The position numbers were made by a program, and so were the translations under genes. A stretch of DNA of 64,000 nucleotides from Planctomycetota bacterium (GTDB lineage: Bacteria > Planctomycetota > Phycisphaerae > WQYP01), in the NCBI GenBank assembly GCA_021827645.1, contig JAKAVA010000103.1:1-64000 (forward strand), read 5' to 3'. This document shows, in pieces, positions 36,088 through 46,314 of the stretch. The notes under the pieces were generated by a model that worked only from the letters and a program-made list of their open reading frames with translations, did not search any database and was not told the origin of the DNA. The first letter of the stretch is position 1. Each line of letters starts with the position of its first letter.

Positions 36088-36172
36088 GTCGCTAGGGGTG
36101 TCCCGCGGAGTGGCGGGACTGAGAATACACCCTTGGAACCTGACCCGGCTGGCACCGGCGTAGGGAATGCGA
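36088..36172 (+). promoter_or_regulatory. Thiamine pyrophosphate (TPP) riboswitch
   Basis: The conserved THI-box parts are all present in order: AGGGGTG, a variable CCCGC/GCGGG stem, CTGAGA followed by ACACCC, then GAACCTGACCCGG and CCGGCGTAGGGAA. The aptamer binds TPP and lowers expression of thiamine genes. It sits 65 bases before thiC. No strong terminator hairpin with a U-tract follows, so control is probably at translation, through the AAGGAG ribosome binding site. Confidence 0.96.
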
Positions 36173-36236
36173 TTCAATATCGTGATGTCGCATTTCCCTC
36201 ATCCGGTTGTCAGACGCCAATTAAAGGAGCCGTTCA

Positions 36237-37955
36237 ATGATTCGCAGCGATGCAACGAAAAATCTTGTTACCCAATATGAATTTGCGCGGGCCGGCATGA
36301 TCACCCCCCAGATGGTCCGTGTAGCACAGCGTGAGGCCCAGACGCCCGAGTACATCCGGCAGGAGGTGGCCTGCGGTCGGCTGGTGATTCCCGCTAATAT
36401 CCGCCATCTCGCCGGTGCCGGTGGTAAAACTGGGGTAAATTCTCCCATGGAGGTGGATTTCGGCCCGATTGAGGCGGTCGGTCATCCCGGAGCAACCGGT
36501 GACGCGGCACAGTTGTGGGTGAATCAAACGGTTGATCAGCGATGGGGAATTATTAACAATCCGGAGGCGTTCCGCGGGCGGTCGGCCCCGAAACGACTGG
36601 ATCCGACAGGCATCGGCCGGATGATCAGCACGAAAATCAACGCGAACATCGGTGCATCGCCGGTGAGTTCCAACACTGCTGAAGAAGTCGAGAAACTCAA
36701 ATGGGCGCAGAAATATGGGGCCGATACGCTTATGGATCTTTCCACCGGGGGAAATTTGGTGGAATGCCGACAGGCGATTATCGACAACAGTACGATTCCG
36801 ATCGGAACCGTTCCGATTTATTCGATGATCATCGGCCGCCGGATTGAAGACCTGAACTACGACATTATTCTGGCGGAAATTGAATGCCAGGCGCAGCAGG
36901 GCGTGGATTATTTCACCATTCATGCCGGCGTCTTGAAGGAACATCTGCCATTGGTAAAAAATCGCCTTACCGGCATTGTGAGTCGTGGCGGGAGCCTGCT
37001 GGCGAAATGGATGATCGTGCACAACAAGCAGAATCCGATGTACGAATTATTTGATGAAATATCCGCCATCATGCGGCAATATGATGTGACGTATTCCCTG
37101 GGGGATGGTCTGCGGCCCGGTTGCTGCGCCGACGCCACCGATGCGGCCCAACTTGCGGAACTCAGAACGCTGGGTGAACTGGTGCACAGGGCCCGCGAGG
37201 CGGGTGTACAGGTGATGGTGGAAGGCCCGGGGCATGTACCGATGGATCAGATTGCGCTGAATATGCAGCTTGAGCAGCGGGTTTGTGACGACGCACCGTT
37301 TTACGTACTGGGGCCGCTGACGACGGATGTCTTTCCCGGGTATGACCATATCACCAGCGCCATCGGTGCGACCGAAGCGGCGCGGGCCGGAGCCGCGATG
37401 CTCTGCTATGTGACACCCAAGGAGCATGTCGGTCTGCCCAAGGCACAGGATGTCAAGGCGGGATGTATCGCCTATAAGATTGCCGCCCATGCCGGTGACA
37501 TTGCCCGCGGCATCACCGGTGCACGACAATGGGATGATGACATGTCCAAGGCTCGGGCGGCGCTCAACTGGCCTAAGATGTTTGAACTGGCATTTGACGG
37601 GCACACCGCCCGAGCGCTTCATGATGAAGATCTCGAGGTTGATACCGATTTTTGTGCGATGTGCGGGCATGATTGGTGCTCCATGCGAATCAGCAAGGAG
37701 ATTCAGGAGTTTGCCAGTGGAAAAGATGCGGCGTTTTTACCGGTTAAAACCGCTTCAAAATCGACAGGCGTTTCTGCCGACGGATTAGAGCTGCTGAAAC
37801 AGCGAGGCGTGCTTACGCAGGAAGAGATTCACAAGCTCGCCCATAAGGGTAAACCGATGGCGTGCCATTCGGATATCGTGCCGGATGAGGATACTGCAAA
37901 ACTGGTGCAAATCACGGCGCTGGGTAAAACCACGGAGGAAATCCGCTCACGATAG
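36237..37955 (+). CDS. thiC: Phosphomethylpyrimidine synthase ThiC
   Basis: A 572-residue radical-SAM enzyme that turns aminoimidazole ribotide into hydroxymethylpyrimidine phosphate for thiamine. The noncanonical cluster motif CxxCxxxxC is in CAMCGHDWC near residues 470-480. The typical stretches [16 protein letters not shown] and [15 protein letters not shown] are all present. AAGGAG precedes the ATG by eight bases. It is under the TPP riboswitch directly upstream. No other thiamine gene lies next to it. Confidence 0.98.
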   Translation: MIRSDATKNLVTQYEFARAGMITPQMVRVAQREAQTPEYIRQEVACGRLVIPANIRHLAGAGGKTGVNSPMEVDFGPIEAVGHPGATGDAAQLWVNQTVDQRWGIINNPEAFRGRSAPKRLDPTGIGRMISTKINANIGASPVSSNTAEEVEKLKWAQKYGADTLMDLSTGGNLVECRQAIIDNSTIPIGTVPIYSMIIGRRIEDLNYDIILAEIECQAQQGVDYFTIHAGVLKEHLPLVKNRLTGIVSRGGSLLAKWMIVHNKQNPMYELFDEISAIMRQYDVTYSLGDGLRPGCCADATDAAQLAELRTLGELVHRAREAGVQVMVEGPGHVPMDQIALNMQLEQRVCDDAPFYVLGPLTTDVFPGYDHITSAIGATEAARAGAAMLCYVTPKEHVGLPKAQDVKAGCIAYKIAAHAGDIARGITGARQWDDDMSKARAALNWPKMFELAFDGHTARALHDEDLEVDTDFCAMCGHDWCSMRISKEIQEFASGKDAAFLPVKTASKSTGVSADGLELLKQRGVLTQEEIHKLAHKGKPMACHSDIVPDEDTAKLVQITALGKTTEEIRSR

Positions 37956-37997
37956 CCCCGCGATCTATATCGACGGATTATCGAGGTGCGATTGGTT

Positions 37998-38279
37998 TTA
38001 ATTCGACGGTGCGGTGTTGGATTTCGACTTACCGACAGCCTTACCCGCCCCGAGTGACGGTGAATGATCGTCACCCACCGGGCTTTGCCAATGCCCCCAC
38101 ATGAGGAAAAACCCAATGATGGCGGCTATGGTTGCGCCGGTGAGTTGGACGGTCCAATCCATGATCCCATGGGGTTTTGCGAGGTATCGAATACTTACGT
38201 AGAGGGTGGCCGCGAAAAAGGCCGCCGCCGTCGCCATCGATAATATTCCGCACACCCAGAATCGCGTTGAACTGCGCAT
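37998..38279 (-). CDS. Small membrane protein, two helices
   Basis: A 93-residue hypothetical protein with two hydrophobic segments (about residues 8-27 and 43-62) and a polar, probably disordered C-terminal tail. It begins 11 bases after the stop of the S41 protease gene with a GAGGGG close to the ATG, so the two are probably cotranscribed. I do not recognise the family. Confidence 0.68.
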   Translation of the reverse strand: MRSSTRFWVCGILSMATAAAFFAATLYVSIRYLAKPHGIMDWTVQLTGATIAAIIGFFLMWGHWQSPVGDDHSPSLGAGKAVGKSKSNTAPSN

Positions 38280-38290
38280 AAACCCCTCTA

Positions 38291-40507
38291 TCAGTTGCCT
38301 ACAGCTTGCTGCAATAACGTCAGACGCATCATGGTGAGCGCCGTATCCAACTGCGTATCAAACGCCTCCTGTTTTATCGGCAGGGGGAGCTTTCCGCCAT
38401 CGGCTTTTAGCGCCTTGGCTTTATCGGACGAATTGGGGATGATGTCCGCGTCCAACCAGGACTCTTGAAGGTCCAATAATTGCGCCGGCGAAAAGGGAAC
38501 GGTGATATTGGGCTGCACGCCCCAGGTAGTGGCGTGTGGATTGCGCTGAACACATTCTCCGTCAGGGAGGTAGTAATGAGCAATTGTTAATTTGAGGATG
38601 GCATTGCCTTTCAATCCGATGGGATAAATATTCTGAACCGATCCTTTGCCATACGAGCGATGGCCAATGATCAATGCGCGGTGCCGATCATGCATGGAAC
38701 CGCTGAATATCTCCGAGGCGCTGGCACTATCCTGATTGACCAGAACGATCATGGGAATGTCAGTCGGAACCAGCGGATGCGATGTCGCATGCCAGGTTCG
38801 CTTGGGGCTTGTGCGCCCGTAAGTCGATAGGATAACACCGTTTTTAAGGAACATCCGGCACATCTGCAGGGCAATTTCCAGCAGGCCACCAGGATTGTAG
38901 CGCAGATCAACAATGATGCCGCGAACATGATGCCGAAGCAGATGATCAATGGCTCGCTTAAATTCTCTGGCGGTGTCACCTTCAAACTGGGTGACGCGGA
39001 TGTAACCGATGCGCTGCCGGGGGTCGATCATAAATCGCCATCGTCCCGTTGCCGGGTTTCGCAAAAAGCCCGCGACGGAGTGTACTTCGATTTCCGCCCG
39101 CTTGAGATGAAACAGGAGCAGATGGGGCACACCGGCCCGGCGGATGCCGAGGGTTACCTTCGTACCGGGCCTGCCCATGATTTTATGAATAACGGAATCG
39201 AGCGACATTCCAAGGATACTCTTGCCGTTTACCGTCGTGATGAGGTCGTTGGCCTCGATACCGGCACGATATGCAGGCGTCCCGTTGAGAGGGCTGATGA
39301 CGCGGAGAAAGCCGTCATGTGGTTGAATCTGGATTCCCACGCCACCGAATTTTCCCTCCATCATCTTTTTAAATTCCGCGACCTGATTAGGCCAAAAGAC
39401 ATCGGTGAAGGGATCCAGCGTACCGAGTGCACCATTGGTGAATTCTTTTACCATCACACCGGTCGGAATTTTAACCGTTTGCTTATCGGCGGAGAGGAGT
39501 TTACTCCAAATGGAGATCATTTGATCGGTATCGATCGATTGATGCCCTTGAGTGCGTTTAAGCAGATGGTTAATGGTATCGGTAAATCGCCGAACATCGG
39601 TAGCATTATTCAGGCGCGGGAATGTATCTGTCAGCATGGGTGTCTGGGGAAAAAGGCGTACCATTTTGAGACCGCCTGTAAGCAGTTGATGATAATTGAG
39701 GTTGAAGACCCAGCGATGTTCGGTCAAATCAAGGGCTTCAACGAGCAGGTCCTGATTGATCCCGCGGATGGATTTGTGCCAGTTGTGATAAGAGGGAGCG
39801 GTTTTTACGGTCGTGCTTTTCGGCGCCTTTTTTTGTCCGGGGATATGCGCACCAGAGGGAAGTACCGCCTCGTTTTTCTTGAGCAGGAACGATTCCTGCA
39901 ACTTATAAAATTGTTTAGGGGTATATTCCGCCAGTAGAGTGGTTCGCCGCGTAACTTTTTGAAGCCGGTTGTAAAAACGCATCGATATTTTGTACATCCG
40001 ATTCAGTTGCGTGTAGAGTTCCAACGCATCGAGAAAGCGATTGGTACGCTCATATTCTGCGGCCTTACGGGCGGTGCGTTTAACAAGGTTGATCACCCAG
40101 GGTTTCTTTTTGAATGCCGGTTTATCGGTGCTCACCGCGTAGGCCGCAAGCATATGTTCGAATGCGAGAACGGGGTTTGCCTTGACCATTGTTTTTTTTG
40201 CCAGCGCGCACTGTTGTTGATAGGTTTTCGTCGCGAGAGCCGCCATAGAATTCATCTGCTTGAGATAACTGGTCAGCCAGTGGTGCAACTGAGCATCGGC
40301 CGGATCACCCTTTATCTCCGCATTTAGGTTCGCCAGTCCTTTGAGATTCTGCAGCATGACGAGATTCTGCGCCTTCTGCGCGAGCGCGGTGGTTTGAGGG
40401 GTAGCCGCCCGGGCCAGCAGAGTTGAAGCCATCATAGCGCCAAAAGCTGCGACAATGCATGTGAAATGTGATAACCCTGATTTACGACATGGTGAGGTCT
40501 TATTCAT
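38291..40507 (-). CDS. S41-family C-terminal processing protease with PDZ domain
   Basis: About 738 residues. A signal peptide (hydrophobic about residues 16-35) is followed by a long helical N-terminal region. Then come a PDZ domain (near GGVGIQIQPHDG and IEANDLITTVNG) and the S41 catalytic domain. The nucleophile serine lies in DSASASEIF (about Ser596) and the base lysine 25 residues later in SYGKGSVQ, as in Prc/Tsp. It should trim or degrade envelope proteins. ATG 40507 is chosen over an upstream start at 40570, because it sits directly before the signal peptide and has AGGA ten bases ahead. Confidence 0.92.
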   Translation of the reverse strand: MNKTSPCRKSGLSHFTCIVAAFGAMMASTLLARAATPQTTALAQKAQNLVMLQNLKGLANLNAEIKGDPADAQLHHWLTSYLKQMNSMAALATKTYQQQCALAKKTMVKANPVLAFEHMLAAYAVSTDKPAFKKKPWVINLVKRTARKAAEYERTNRFLDALELYTQLNRMYKISMRFYNRLQKVTRRTTLLAEYTPKQFYKLQESFLLKKNEAVLPSGAHIPGQKKAPKSTTVKTAPSYHNWHKSIRGINQDLLVEALDLTEHRWVFNLNYHQLLTGGLKMVRLFPQTPMLTDTFPRLNNATDVRRFTDTINHLLKRTQGHQSIDTDQMISIWSKLLSADKQTVKIPTGVMVKEFTNGALGTLDPFTDVFWPNQVAEFKKMMEGKFGGVGIQIQPHDGFLRVISPLNGTPAYRAGIEANDLITTVNGKSILGMSLDSVIHKIMGRPGTKVTLGIRRAGVPHLLLFHLKRAEIEVHSVAGFLRNPATGRWRFMIDPRQRIGYIRVTQFEGDTAREFKRAIDHLLRHHVRGIIVDLRYNPGGLLEIALQMCRMFLKNGVILSTYGRTSPKRTWHATSHPLVPTDIPMIVLVNQDSASASEIFSGSMHDRHRALIIGHRSYGKGSVQNIYPIGLKGNAILKLTIAHYYLPDGECVQRNPHATTWGVQPNITVPFSPAQLLDLQESWLDADIIPNSSDKAKALKADGGKLPLPIKQEAFDTQLDTALTMMRLTLLQQAVGN

Positions 40508-40761
40508 CAAAACTGATTCCTGCTTCAACACGTTTCCACGGGGTGGTTCCTTTGTCAAACCCGCTGACACATTCTATACGGAATGTGCCGTGAAGTGTTT
40601 GCGGCAAAGTCGACTTATGGCGGCGATTCGGGTCTGCACCGATCCTGCGAACGGTATACCGCAGACCTGAGCGATTGATCGTGAGACTGGCGGGATTTAA
40701 GCATGTGGCGGAGTGGGGAGTTTTACGCAGGATGGAAATCGGAATTCACAGATTAAAAGCG

Positions 40762-41718
40762 TTATTTACGGGCGGAGGGACGTTTTAATTGTGACTTGAG
40801 GTAGGCAAGAAATTGATTCAAGGCGTCCCGTCGCTGAGGAGAAGGAAAATTCATAAACGCATGCCCGACACCCTTGACCATGATCAGCTTAACCGGTTTA
40901 TGGGCATCCTTTAATGCCCCCGCCAGGGTAGAGGCCTCGATCGGAGGTACGAGCTTGTCTCGGGTGCCCTGAAAAAGAAGAGTAGGCACGGCGTGGTGCA
41001 AATAGGCAATGGGCGAAGCCGTGAGCATGCCATCGATGGGATGGAGTTTCAACCAATTTTTCAGATAATCCTGCACCAATTGATACGCCCAGGTTTTGCG
41101 GCTCAGACCGTGGATCAACATGAGATTGGTGGGCGTGTAGAATCCAATCACGGCCCGCACTTTAACGCGATCATTGGGGTAGGCCGTCGGGATGAAATAT
41201 TTGGTTTGCGCGGTGTACGCCGTCATCAGCGCGAGATGGGCTCCCGCAGAACACCCGGCGACAAATATCTCATCGGGGCGGATATGAAGTCGACGGGCAT
41301 GTACTTTCAGCCACGCCAGAGCATTTTTGCAGTCGATCAGATCACCGGGAAAGCGCCCTCCGGCACCGATCAATCGATAGTTAATGTTGAAAACTTCGTA
41401 GCCGTTAGCGGCGAGCCGGATTGCCATGTATCTCACGCCCGTGTCGTTTCGGTTGCCCCACTTCCATGCGCCGCCGTGAATGAGTAATACGGCGGGATGA
41501 TTGCCGAGACTCCGCGGGATGTACAGATCTCCAGTCTGCGCGGGAGTACCGCCCATCACATACGGAATGTCACGCTTAATCCGGATCAGGTGCGCAAAGG
41601 GATTGGTGGTGGATGGTGCGCGCGCTGCCGATGTCCCAATCGCGGTGAATGTTCCCACCATGAGCGTGGAATACAGAGTTAACATCCTGCGATTCGGCAT
41701 AAGCAACATATTCTCCAT
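40762..41718 (-). CDS. Exported alpha/beta hydrolase (esterase/lipase, BD-FAE type)
   Basis: About 318 residues. A hydrophobic signal-like segment spans about residues 12-32. The oxyanion motif HGGAW is at 81-85, the nucleophile Ser157 lies in GCSAGAH, and the last catalytic His is in GVGHAFMN. The overall order matches carboxylesterases that remove acetyl or feruloyl groups from polysaccharides. Several ATG codons crowd the N-terminus (41718, 41709, 41700), so the exact start is uncertain. It lies 62 bases after the deacetylase gene on the same strand. Confidence 0.88.
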   Translation of the reverse strand: MENMLLMPNRRMLTLYSTLMVGTFTAIGTSAARAPSTTNPFAHLIRIKRDIPYVMGGTPAQTGDLYIPRSLGNHPAVLLIHGGAWKWGNRNDTGVRYMAIRLAANGYEVFNINYRLIGAGGRFPGDLIDCKNALAWLKVHARRLHIRPDEIFVAGCSAGAHLALMTAYTAQTKYFIPTAYPNDRVKVRAVIGFYTPTNLMLIHGLSRKTWAYQLVQDYLKNWLKLHPIDGMLTASPIAYLHHAVPTLLFQGTRDKLVPPIEASTLAGALKDAHKPVKLIMVKGVGHAFMNFPSPQRRDALNQFLAYLKSQLKRPSARK

Positions 41719-41780
41719 CAGTCGTCGGCGATTGATGTCAGTTCTTCCGACCAGTCTCCACGTTCGGACACCTACTGCGA

Positions 41781-42491
41781 TTATAGGTTGGCCAGGCTCT
41801 TGAAGCTCCACCCCTGATCGCGGATAAATGCCAGAATATCCGGAAGCGCAGCCACCGTTTGCGCCTGCGATGCGTGGCGGCGGGCGTATTCCAGACCATC
41901 ATGAAGCAGAATAATATCACCGGCAGAAAGCTTTTTTGTAATCCGTGTAAAAATACGCTCTGCGGGTGCCCCGGTGGTGTCCCACGCCCAGGCTCGCCAC
42001 CCAACGTAGCGCATCTGCAATTCTCTGACTGCGGCTGCCTGATTCCATATCTTAAATCCCATCGGCGCACGGAACAGGTTAGGGCGCGATCCTGAGAGCT
42101 CGGCAATCAGATCGCTGGTTCGCTGCAACTGAGATCGCCAATAGCCCCGGCTGCCCATTATGCCGGCGTGATCATGGCTCCAGGTGTGGTTTGCGATGCA
42201 GTGTCCGGCGGCGAGCATATCGCGCACCAGCGATTGGTGGGAAGCCATGTTCTCGCCGATGCAGAAGAATGTCGCCCTGGCTCCAGCCGATTCCAGTGCT
42301 TGGAGAATGGGAACCGTAAATTGCGGGGTTGGGCCATCATCAAATGTAAGTGCGACGGCATCGGTATCAGGTACGCATGAAATAATCGGCGCCACCAGAG
42401 GCGAATTGTGGTAAAGCACCGCTCCCAAAGCCGTCATAGCACCGGTGTAGGCAACGGCGCCAAGTCCGACCGCTTCTGCGGAACTTATCAT
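41781..42491 (-). CDS. Polysaccharide deacetylase (NodB domain)
   Basis: About 236 residues. The NodB domain has TFDDGP at 49-54 and the metal-binding His102 and His106 in NHTWSH. A hydrophobic N-terminal helix (about 7-27) probably anchors it in the membrane. Such enzymes remove N- or O-acetyl groups from chitin-like polymers, xylan or peptidoglycan. ATG 42491 follows GGCAGG and lies just after the stop of the lipoprotein gene, which suggests coupling. An upstream start at 42533 would overlap that gene by 40 bases. Confidence 0.92.
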   Translation of the reverse strand: MISSAEAVGLGAVAYTGAMTALGAVLYHNSPLVAPIISCVPDTDAVALTFDDGPTPQFTVPILQALESAGARATFFCIGENMASHQSLVRDMLAAGHCIANHTWSHDHAGIMGSRGYWRSQLQRTSDLIAELSGSRPNLFRAPMGFKIWNQAAAVRELQMRYVGWRAWAWDTTGAPAERIFTRITKKLSAGDIILLHDGLEYARRHASQAQTVAALPDILAFIRDQGWSFKSLANL

Positions 42492-42493
42492 GA

Positions 42494-43144
42494 TCAACCT
42501 GCCCCCGCTTGACGTCTCAAAGTGATGACCCACCTTCGCCCATCGGATGAATCCCTAAGGTGAATGCTGCGAAGGCGCCTATCGCGCGCCCAGTTGAGCA
42601 ACGCGGTGACGAAAGTGTGATTCGGCCGCATGACCGTGATTCTCCAAGGGACGCCCGGGTAACCCATAAAATACAATTTTTCAACATCCCCATTCGGGAG
42701 ATGGACGGTGCTTTCCTGCACCCCCGGGTGCCTGAAAGATATAACTCTAATTTCGGAAGGCCATTGCAGGATGCGGTGCAAATCGCGGATGAATTGCAGC
42801 GCCCAAGCGGGCTGATGGGTATAGATGATCTTCTGACTTCCCGCCCAGGAATACGCGACCGCTAGATGTGAATCGGGGCCGCCCGGATTCATACGATTCA
42901 TTTCCACATTCAATATACGATTGTGGAATGTCATGGTGCCGAAATACCGCTGGCAGGAATGCTGCGCATACGCTTTAAGTTCGCCTGAGTTTTGAATTTC
43001 AACCGGTTTGGGGCGCCAGAGAACCTGACTCCGATGCAGGCTGGATGACGGGGCCAAGGATTCGGAGGCACACCCGCAGAGCAGGAGAACCGTCAGAGTT
43101 GCCGGTCCGCCGATGAATCTGCAAATGGAAGATCGATTTGCCAT
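42494..43144 (-). CDS. Hypothetical lipoprotein
   Basis: About 216 residues. The N-terminus has a signal-like hydrophobic segment ending in LLLCGC, which fits a lipobox with Cys at about residue 25. The mature part is an ordinary mixed protein with several aromatic residues and no motif I recognise. It lies between the epimerase gene and the polysaccharide deacetylase on the same strand, so an envelope role is likely. Confidence 0.68.
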   Translation of the reverse strand: MANRSSICRFIGGPATLTVLLLCGCASESLAPSSSLHRSQVLWRPKPVEIQNSGELKAYAQHSCQRYFGTMTFHNRILNVEMNRMNPGGPDSHLAVAYSWAGSQKIIYTHQPAWALQFIRDLHRILQWPSEIRVISFRHPGVQESTVHLPNGDVEKLYFMGYPGVPWRITVMRPNHTFVTALLNWARDRRLRSIHLRDSSDGRRWVITLRRQAGAG

Positions 43145-43204
43145 GCAATGTGAATTTCCATATTCATACACGTTGGACAATGCGGTCCATGGCGTCACGC
43201 TGCC

Positions 43205-44095
43205 TCACAGTGCGCCGGAGCCATAGTATTCGCGGATACCATCCAAGAGTCCGGCCTTGGGGGTATAGCCCAGCACCGCTATGGATTTGGCCAGATCCGC
43301 CTCGGTATGTTTCTGAAAAAAGTTATATGGATTATCAATATATTCGGGTTCAAAATTGGTATGCATCACCACATTCAATGCACCGATGACGGCGTTAAAA
43401 GATTCTGAAATGCCGCTGCCGACGTTGAATATTTCCCCGCCGGAAGCCTCAGCGGCTTTCAAGTTGGCCTGAATGACATCGTCGATCCAGACGAAATCGC
43501 GTTTCTGGTGGCCGTCACGAAATATTCGCGGTCGATGGCCAGCCTTCATCTGCTGGGCAAGCTGATAAATCATGGACGCGAATTTACCCTTATGCCCTTC
43601 GCCGGGGCCGTACACGTTGAAATATCGCAGACCGATGCATGGCAGACCGGTCTGCCGATGCCACAACCGTGCGAGATGCTCCATGACCATTTTGGAATAG
43701 CCGTAAACGTTAAGAGGATGCGGCGGAGCCGATTCCACCATCGGCGGCGCACTGTTACCGTAAATGGCCGCCGACGACGCCCATACCACACGGGCTTTCC
43801 ATGCCGCCGCCCACGAAAGTACGTGCCGAAATCCCTCGACATTGTTGGTCATCATCCGATGTTGATCGGTAACGGTGGTGTCGGTTATCGAGGCCTGATG
43901 AAAGATAATGTCGAAAGGCCCTGGGGGCTGGATCGTGCAATCGGAACAGATCACGTCCCCTTTGAACTTGACCAGATTACTGAAATTGCCGGCCGAGAAA
44001 TTGTCGAGAATGGTGACGTCATGTGATTCATCCACCAGCGCCATGGCCAGATTGGACCCGATAAACCCCGCTCCGCCTGTTACTAAAGCACGCAT
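43205..44095 (-). CDS. hldD: ADP-L-glycero-D-manno-heptose 6-epimerase-like protein
   Basis: A 296-residue extended short-chain dehydrogenase. The NAD-binding VTGGAGFIG is at 5-13 and the catalytic Tyr131xxxLys135 in VYGYSK. The stretch FNVYGPGEGHKGKFASM and the following RIFRDGHQKRDFVWIDDV closely follow the HldD/RfaD pattern rather than GalE. HldD makes the heptose used in the LPS inner core, consistent with a Gram-negative type envelope. No other heptose gene lies nearby, so another sugar substrate is possible. It is 49 bases after aguA. Confidence 0.82.
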   Translation of the reverse strand: MRALVTGGAGFIGSNLAMALVDESHDVTILDNFSAGNFSNLVKFKGDVICSDCTIQPPGPFDIIFHQASITDTTVTDQHRMMTNNVEGFRHVLSWAAAWKARVVWASSAAIYGNSAPPMVESAPPHPLNVYGYSKMVMEHLARLWHRQTGLPCIGLRYFNVYGPGEGHKGKFASMIYQLAQQMKAGHRPRIFRDGHQKRDFVWIDDVIQANLKAAEASGGEIFNVGSGISESFNAVIGALNVVMHTNFEPEYIDNPYNFFQKHTEADLAKSIAVLGYTPKAGLLDGIREYYGSGAL

Positions 44096-44143
44096 GTTTG
44101 CTCCATCTGAAAAACGATCTCGTCTACACGTCGATCATGGTGG

Positions 44144-45238
44144 TCAGGCGGGCTGCTGCTGCGTCATGCAGTGCAGGGTACCCAAACCCCAGACCATATC
44201 ACGGCAGGCGATCGGCACAACCGCCCTGCCGGGAAAGCACCCCGCGATTATATTCAGTGCATCACGATCCGCCGAATCGTTAAATACCGGCACCAGCACC
44301 TTGTGATTGGCAATATAAAAATTGGCATAGCTGGCCGGCAGGCGCTGGCCGTCAAAGTACACCGGCTGAGGCATGGGCAGTTTGATGACTTTCAGTGGAT
44401 GCCCCGCAAGGTCCGTCATCGCGGAGAGCAACTCATAATTTTTCTTCAAACGACGGAAGTTTTCGTCGCGGGTATTTTCTTCATAGCAAGCCAATACCGT
44501 TCCCGGCGCAACGAATCGGGCGGTATCATCAATGTGGCCGTGTGTATCATCGCCGGCGATACCGCTCTCGAGCCAGAGGACTTTTCGAGCTCCGAGATAA
44601 CGGGCGAAGATATCCTCCATCTGCTTTTTGGTCATACCGGGGTTTCGGGCCTGAATCTTGGATAAGAGACATTCCCGCGTGGTGAGAAGCAATCCACATC
44701 CATCCACATCAATGCTTCCCCCTTCCAGGACCAGACGCCGCAGCACGCCGCCGGCGCTGATGACGGGCTCCAGACAGGGGGTTTCAGCAACCTGCGACAT
44801 CAGATGCGGGACTTTGGCATCGCGATGATAATTGCTGTATTTGGCCCAACCATTGAATTTCCAACTCAGGGCAACCAGCCCCCGCCCGCCATGCGGTCGG
44901 GTAAATATCGCGCCTGAGTCGCGTGTCCAGATACGGTCGGTCGAGAGGCGGTGAAAGCGCACCTGCGAAAGATTTACTCCCGAGAGTTTTAAAATCTGTC
45001 GCGCCCGTCGCCGCTCAGCGTCCGACCCGATGATGATGTGCACCTGTTCCACTTCCGCCAGATGGCGGACGATATCGGCAAACACCCATGGGATCGGTTC
45101 AAATTTTCCCGGCCAATCGGCCTGATTGTGCGGCCACGCAAGCCAGGTTGCAGTATGCGGTTCCCATTCGGCCGGCATCATGCCGGAGTATGGGTCGGCC
45201 GCCATAGCGGTTTGCTTTTTTCTGACGTTTTTTTTCAT
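44144..45238 (-). CDS. aguA: Agmatine deiminase
   Basis: A 364-residue guanidino-modifying enzyme that turns agmatine into N-carbamoylputrescine. The catalytic cysteine is Cys357 in LGTLHC. The substrate-binding acidic and histidine residues lie in GIAGDDTHGHIDD and in WTRDSGAIF. It starts seven bases after aguB, the gene for the next step of the pathway, and the two are surely cotranscribed. Together they make putrescine from agmatine. Confidence 0.96.
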   Translation of the reverse strand: MKKNVRKKQTAMAADPYSGMMPAEWEPHTATWLAWPHNQADWPGKFEPIPWVFADIVRHLAEVEQVHIIIGSDAERRRARQILKLSGVNLSQVRFHRLSTDRIWTRDSGAIFTRPHGGRGLVALSWKFNGWAKYSNYHRDAKVPHLMSQVAETPCLEPVISAGGVLRRLVLEGGSIDVDGCGLLLTTRECLLSKIQARNPGMTKKQMEDIFARYLGARKVLWLESGIAGDDTHGHIDDTARFVAPGTVLACYEENTRDENFRRLKKNYELLSAMTDLAGHPLKVIKLPMPQPVYFDGQRLPASYANFYIANHKVLVPVFNDSADRDALNIIAGCFPGRAVVPIACRDMVWGLGTLHCMTQQQPA

Positions 45239-45244
45239 GCGAAG

Positions 45245-46117
45245 TTAATCCACCAGCCGACGGGTTATCTGATCATACATGTCAATACGGCGATCACGAA
45301 GGAAAGGCCAGTTGCGGCGAACAATTTCCTGCAGGCCGGTATCAACGGTTGCGATGAGTATCTCCTCCACATCGTGCCCCCCTTTCGCCAACCAACGACC
45401 GAACGGATCGCAGATAAATGAATGGCCGAAAAATTCAATTCCGCCGTCCGCGGACCCTTCGTGGCCGATGCGGTTGGCGGCGGCCACATAGACTCCGTTG
45501 GCAATGGCGTGCGAGCGCTGGATGGTTTGCCATGCGTCAACCTGCGCATGGCCAAATTCCTCTTTTTCACGGGGATGCCAGCCGATGGCTGTGGGATAAA
45601 AAATCACCTCGGCTCCGCGCAGAGCGGTCAGTCGGGCTCCTTCGGGAAACCACTGATCCCAGCAGATCAATACGCCGATGCGGCCGAAGCGGGTAGCGAA
45701 CGTCTTGAACCCCAGATCGCCGGGCGTAAAGTAATATTTTTCGTAGTAGAGCGGGTCATCGGGAATGTGCATCTTGCGATAGATGCCTGCGAGACTTCCA
45801 TCAGCGTCAATGACCGCCGCTGTATTGTGGTAGACACCGGGTTGTCGCCGTTCAAAGAGCGATGCGATGACAACCACGCCCAGCTCGCGGGCAAGCGGCA
45901 TGAGTTTATCCGTTGTCGGGCCGGGAATCGGTTCCGCAAGATCGAATATCGCAGGATCCTCCCGCTGACAGAAGTAATCGCTGCAAAAAAGTTCCTGCGT
46001 ACAGATCACCTTGGCCCCCCGCCGCGCCGCCTCGGTTATCCGCATGACTATCTTGTCGCGATTCGCCGAGGCGCTTGATTCCGAGCGCATCTGAATGACA
46101 GCTATGTCATATTTCAT
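45245..46117 (-). CDS. aguB: N-carbamoylputrescine amidase
   Basis: A 290-residue nitrilase-superfamily enzyme that hydrolyses N-carbamoylputrescine to putrescine. The Glu-Lys-Cys triad is clear: Glu42 in TQELFC, Lys115 in YRKMHIP and Cys152 in LICWDQWFPEG. It is the first gene of an aguB-aguA pair, with the hldD-like gene, a lipoprotein and a polysaccharide deacetylase further down the same strand. The ribosome binding site is weak (GAGA about eight bases before the ATG). Confidence 0.96.
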   Translation of the reverse strand: MKYDIAVIQMRSESSASANRDKIVMRITEAARRGAKVICTQELFCSDYFCQREDPAIFDLAEPIPGPTTDKLMPLARELGVVVIASLFERRQPGVYHNTAAVIDADGSLAGIYRKMHIPDDPLYYEKYYFTPGDLGFKTFATRFGRIGVLICWDQWFPEGARLTALRGAEVIFYPTAIGWHPREKEEFGHAQVDAWQTIQRSHAIANGVYVAAANRIGHEGSADGGIEFFGHSFICDPFGRWLAKGGHDVEEILIATVDTGLQEIVRRNWPFLRDRRIDMYDQITRRLVD

Positions 46118-46181
46118 AATTCAATCTCACCGTTGAGTTTCTCCATCGATCCGGACCTTGCGTCCGAACCGGTCGAGCGGG

Positions 46182-46187
46182 ATTATA
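46182..46187 (-). promoter_or_regulatory. Putative -10 box for aguB
   Basis: TATAAT on the minus strand lies 65 bases before the aguB ATG. No clear -35 box is seen 17 bases upstream. Confidence 0.4.
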
Positions 46188-46314
46188 GCGGGCATCGGCT
46201 CCGTCGGCGCGGCGTTGTGTGAGCACTTTTGGTATCCATTCGCGCTAACCCATCATGGATGCGGGCTTGAATCGAGGTCATGGCGCCTGCCGCAGACCAT
46301 AACCTGATCGACCA

